The notes beneath the pieces were generated by a model. The model did no database searches, was not told the origin of the DNA, and was given only the letters and a program-made list of their open reading frames with translations. From the NCBI GenBank assembly GCA_014058105.1, contig JACGCM010002493.1, positions 1,178,001 through 1,242,000 of the forward strand: DNA of 64,000 nucleotides, read 5' to 3'. Below, one piece after another: positions 61,376 through 64,000 of the stretch (its first letter is position 1; every line of letters starts with the position of its first letter). The position numbers and the translations under genes were made by a program. Origin of the DNA: Kingdonia uniflora. Taxonomy: Eukaryota; Streptophyta; Magnoliopsida; Ranunculales; Circaeasteraceae.

Positions 61376-62070
61376 TTAGGCAGGAGTCTTGTTTTTGATA
61401 ATTTATGGCACATGACAGCTTGTTATAATGAGAGATGCTAGATACACCATATTTTTTTGCACGCATCTCTGTTGGGTTTCATCGCATGATTTGGAAGAAC
61501 ATTCATTAGCAATGCTTGGTGCTAGAATTTGAAATTCAGATCTTGAGCTCCGAGCTCCGAGCACCAACTCCATTGCTCCAACAATACTTGGTACAAATCC
61601 TCAGACACAACAACATGACTTACCACAACAACTTTCGAGACTACTAAAAACTGTTGAAAATAATCATACATAATGCGTGAAAAATGCATAAGCCCTGAAA
61701 CTGAAACACTGAAAATTTCAAGCTCCACTACCGCATTGTTGTACGATATTCGATCCTGTAGAACTTTCTAAAACTCCATCGAGTGCCTCTAGAGAGGCTT
61801 TCACCCTAAACTAAAGGCCTAATTACTAATAAACACAATAATACCCCGCTCTGGTAGTAACTTGCGTTGAATTTCCCGGGTAGTAGTATTACTATTCGCC
61901 GGTCACACACCTCGTTGTTTCATTTTCTCTCATCATTCACAAATTAAAATTATCCTAAAACAGATTATTAGAGAGAGAGAGAGAGAGAGAGAGCGCTTCT
62001 CCTCTAATGGCGAAACACTAACCCTAGAATCACACCTCTCAATTCGCATAGATCTGTGAACCATCAAACA
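61376..62070 (+). promoter_or_regulatory. promoter and 5'UTR of DUF616 gene
   Basis: Between the PIF-like element and the DUF616 start. A (GA)12 run at about 61970-61993 lies some 80 bases before the ATG, a common 5'UTR feature of plant genes. No other site can be called. Confidence 0.5.
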
Positions 62071-62226
62071 ATGTTGGAATGGCTCAGTACAGACAAACAT
62101 GCTCAACAACACCAGCATCAGACCTTGTATCTCTCGGCGTTCGATTCCCAAACAAACGAGCTACTCGAAGATCCGCTTTTGCTCGCTCTGATAAGAACAA
62201 CACTTGCAAGATCTCCATTGGTGTAA
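62071..62226 (+). other. overlapping upstream ORF on DUF616 mRNA
   Basis: An ATG at 62071, eight bases before the main ATG (62079), opens a 51-codon frame (MLEWLSTDKHAQQHQHQ...) in another register that ends TAA at 62224-62226. A ribosome that starts here would miss the DUF616 start, so it could lower translation. Contexts: AACAATGTT for the upstream ATG and GGAATGGCT for the main one; the latter has G at +4. Confidence 0.45.
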
Positions 62227-63655
62227 TCGTTGTGATTCTCTCCCTGGTTCTTGTTGTTACAGTTTTCGCCTATTTTTACGTCTCCAGGGATACAGGTATG
62301 TGTGTTTCTTATCTTCTGTCTCTGCATTAGTAGATTATGCACTGTATCAGGTTGTAATTGGATTGAATTGTAACTACATTACTGAACATTGACTACTTGA
62401 TTTTGTTTAGAAACTTTTTGTAGAATTTGGGGTTTTCGTGGTCTAACTAAGATGATAGAGTTGTTTGGAGTTTAGAATTTTAGCGAATCTTTAGGTTATG
62501 TGATTAATAAATGTATGGGGGAGTTTAGTGTAACAAGTGGAAATGGTTATATGGATTAGTTTAGAAGTTGAATTTGGGATTCTCAGCTGGTGGTAGAGTT
62601 TTTCTCAGAATTGATTCAAGTTTTATTGGAAAGCTCATACGAACAACTTAACTGGATTGGAAATAGAAGACTATGAGTAAATTTAGAAATCTCTTCAACT
62701 TCTTCGAAACATAACTAGGTGTCCTGGTAGCATGAATTAACGGAATTTGAGACAACCCTGATTAATTACATTGATATAAAACAAGTTCATACTTTATCTT
62801 TGTTACTTTTTTATTTTTTTTAATGTTTATCTCTAAGTCTAACCACTATAAACCATGTTTTCATTTTCTAGTCTGCGTGTAGCTGAAGTGCGACAATTAG
62901 TTCTGAGTTTTTTTTAATGATATTTGTAGATTTGGATAATACTAACGGGTCGAATGACGACTTCAAAAATAACTTGGACTTCTTAGCAAATGTTACACGG
63001 ATTAAAAATTCGAGAGTACTTGAGTTTGGTCAGGGTTCTGTAGTGCATGGGCGTGATTCAAGGTACTGGGACAGGGATGACAGGAGACGGGATGTCGAAT
63101 ACAATGAAAGTGTATCCAAGCTTGCTGATGTTGATAAAAATCCCGTGAAGGAGAAAAGTGGAGGAAGACACTCACCTCTAGAAAACAATCCAGGAAAGTC
63201 TAACGGGAACCAGAAATCAGATAAAAGCGTAGGATTGTATAATGAAGCTGGGCGTGACGAACTGAAACTGTACGAAGCGGAGTATGAGGCCTCTCTGAAA
63301 AATGTTGAGAAATTAAAACAACTGACTAGCAATGAAAACGATAAGCAATCCAATGATTGGCATTCAGGATTACAAAATGAAGAGGTTGATTTTGTTGATG
63401 AATATGACGATGGTATTGATTCTCTTGATGCTCGTGTGTCGGAAAATTATATTGAAGACCTGTCTGATGCAAGGAAGGACCAGCAAGATGGTGTAAAGTC
63501 TGTAAGTACCCTCGAGGCTGAAACTAGAGACCCAAATTTTGATGGAGATCCCAATAATTCTGCTGACGAGTCTAAAACAGATGCCAGACATGCTGGTGTT
63601 ACTAGTGCCCAGTCTGCAAAAAGAAGATTAGAGGGTAGAAAAAAACCAAAACACC
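62079..63655 (+). CDS. DUF616 membrane glycosyltransferase-like gene, 5' part (continues past window)
   Basis: Exon 1 (62079-62295) gives MAQYRQTCSTTPASDLVSLG, a basic stretch (FPNKRATRRSAFARSDKN) and one membrane span (about residues 44-68, IGVIVVILSLVLVVTVFAYF), i.e. a type II Golgi-type anchor. Exon 2 (62930-63655) is joined with phase 1 (G/AT giving Asp) and encodes a long acidic, Lys-rich stem with no stop, ending RRLEGRKKPKH before donor GTAAG at 63656. Plant DUF616 proteins include MUCI70 and TOD1 and are thought to be cell-wall or ceramide-related enzymes; the long acidic stem resembles the EMB2756-type branch. The catalytic DUF616 domain lies beyond the window. Assignment rests on the N-terminal pattern only. 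Confidence 0.7.
62295..62831 (+). repeat. 537-bp duplicated segment, copy B (DUF616 intron 1)
   Basis: It is most of the first DUF616 intron from its donor onward; the partner lies at 47839-48375. The intron continues, unduplicated, to the acceptor TTTGTAG at 62929. Confidence 0.9.
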
Positions 63656-64000
63656 GTAAGTTTTCTGGTGATTTTATTTTTCTCAATTCCACATGAGTAA
63701 ATCTTACTTTTCCATTTATATGTACTTTAATATATTCCGGACCGCAGATTGCATGTGGTAGGGTTGTTTATGACTTATTTTGAGGAGTACTCATTCTATA
63801 AGTAGTGTCCATATTTTTATTTTTATTTGTTTTAAACAGATTATTAGTAGCTTTAGCAGGAGTAATTTGAAGGCTTATAATAGTTGCATGAAGTGCTTTA
63901 ATATGGTACCAATGGTGAAAATAATTATGTGTAGCAAACGAATTGATGATCAACAAGTATAAAATTTGATTTCATTCGAGAAAGTAATAATTTAATTAAT
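63656..64000 (+). other. DUF616 intron 2 (incomplete)
   Basis: AT-rich intron sequence after the donor at 63656. No acceptor or exon is evident before the window ends. Confidence 0.55.

Noticed and set aside
63030..63353. Minus-strand Ser-rich frame
   Set aside because: Antisense of the acidic stem exon of the DUF616 gene.

Overview
This is nuclear DNA of a flowering plant, very probably a eudicot. It carries intron-split genes with GT-AG junctions, plant-only families (GASA/Snakin, plant DUF616, plant mobile domain), and nested plant LTR retrotransposons and DNA transposons. No species can be named from the sequence alone. All family calls come from reading translations and motifs; no database search was run.

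Positions 1-36693 are a transposon nest that can be peeled apart by target-site duplications. The oldest layer that can be read is the 3' half of a Ty1/copia element (2888-3092, 7771-9047, 35478-36693). Its pol is split by a 4.68-kb solo LTR (3093-7770, TSD TGCGT). Its 3' end is split by a Ty3/gypsy element of the Athila type (9048-35477, TSD GATCT). Into the Athila element went a truncated LINE (10687-11717, 15-bp TSD), a hAT-like MITE (15503-15949, imperfect 8-bp TSD) and a 14.15-kb CACTA element (17060-31212, TSD CCC). The CACTA element has decayed TNP2-like and TNP1-like genes. Introns of the TNP1-like gene hold pieces of host genes: two inverted fragments of the cohesin regulator PDS5 and a fragment of beta-tubulin. 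Upstream of the copia remnant (1-2870) is a decayed coiled-coil coding region that I do not recognise.

Positions 37707-40663 look like a non-autonomous Helitron carrying promoter- and leader-like sequence. The gene-rich part follows: an 11-coding-exon GPALPP/J-domain protein (41875-47329, +), the rRNA dimethyladenosine transferase DIM1 (48497-51044, +), a GASA/Snakin peptide (51543-52282, -), a short mTERF-like protein (52764-54050, -), and the 5' part of a DUF616 membrane glycosyltransferase-like gene (62079 onward, +, cut by the window end). DIM1 and the J-domain/GPALPP protein both suggest basic RNA and ribosome housekeeping, but they are separate transcription units, not an operon.

Between mTERF and DUF616 lie nested inverted-repeat elements (54837-56580). 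Next to them is a 4.4-kb PIF/Harbinger-like element (about 57015-61375) that pairs an ORF1-like gene with a plant mobile domain gene on the opposite strand; no DDE transposase was seen. Two observations stand out. One is a 537-bp copy of the first DUF616 intron sitting just upstream of DIM1, flanked by a duplicate of the DIM1 leader, so that it may serve as a 5'UTR intron. The other is the double host-gene capture inside introns of the CACTA TNP1-like gene.
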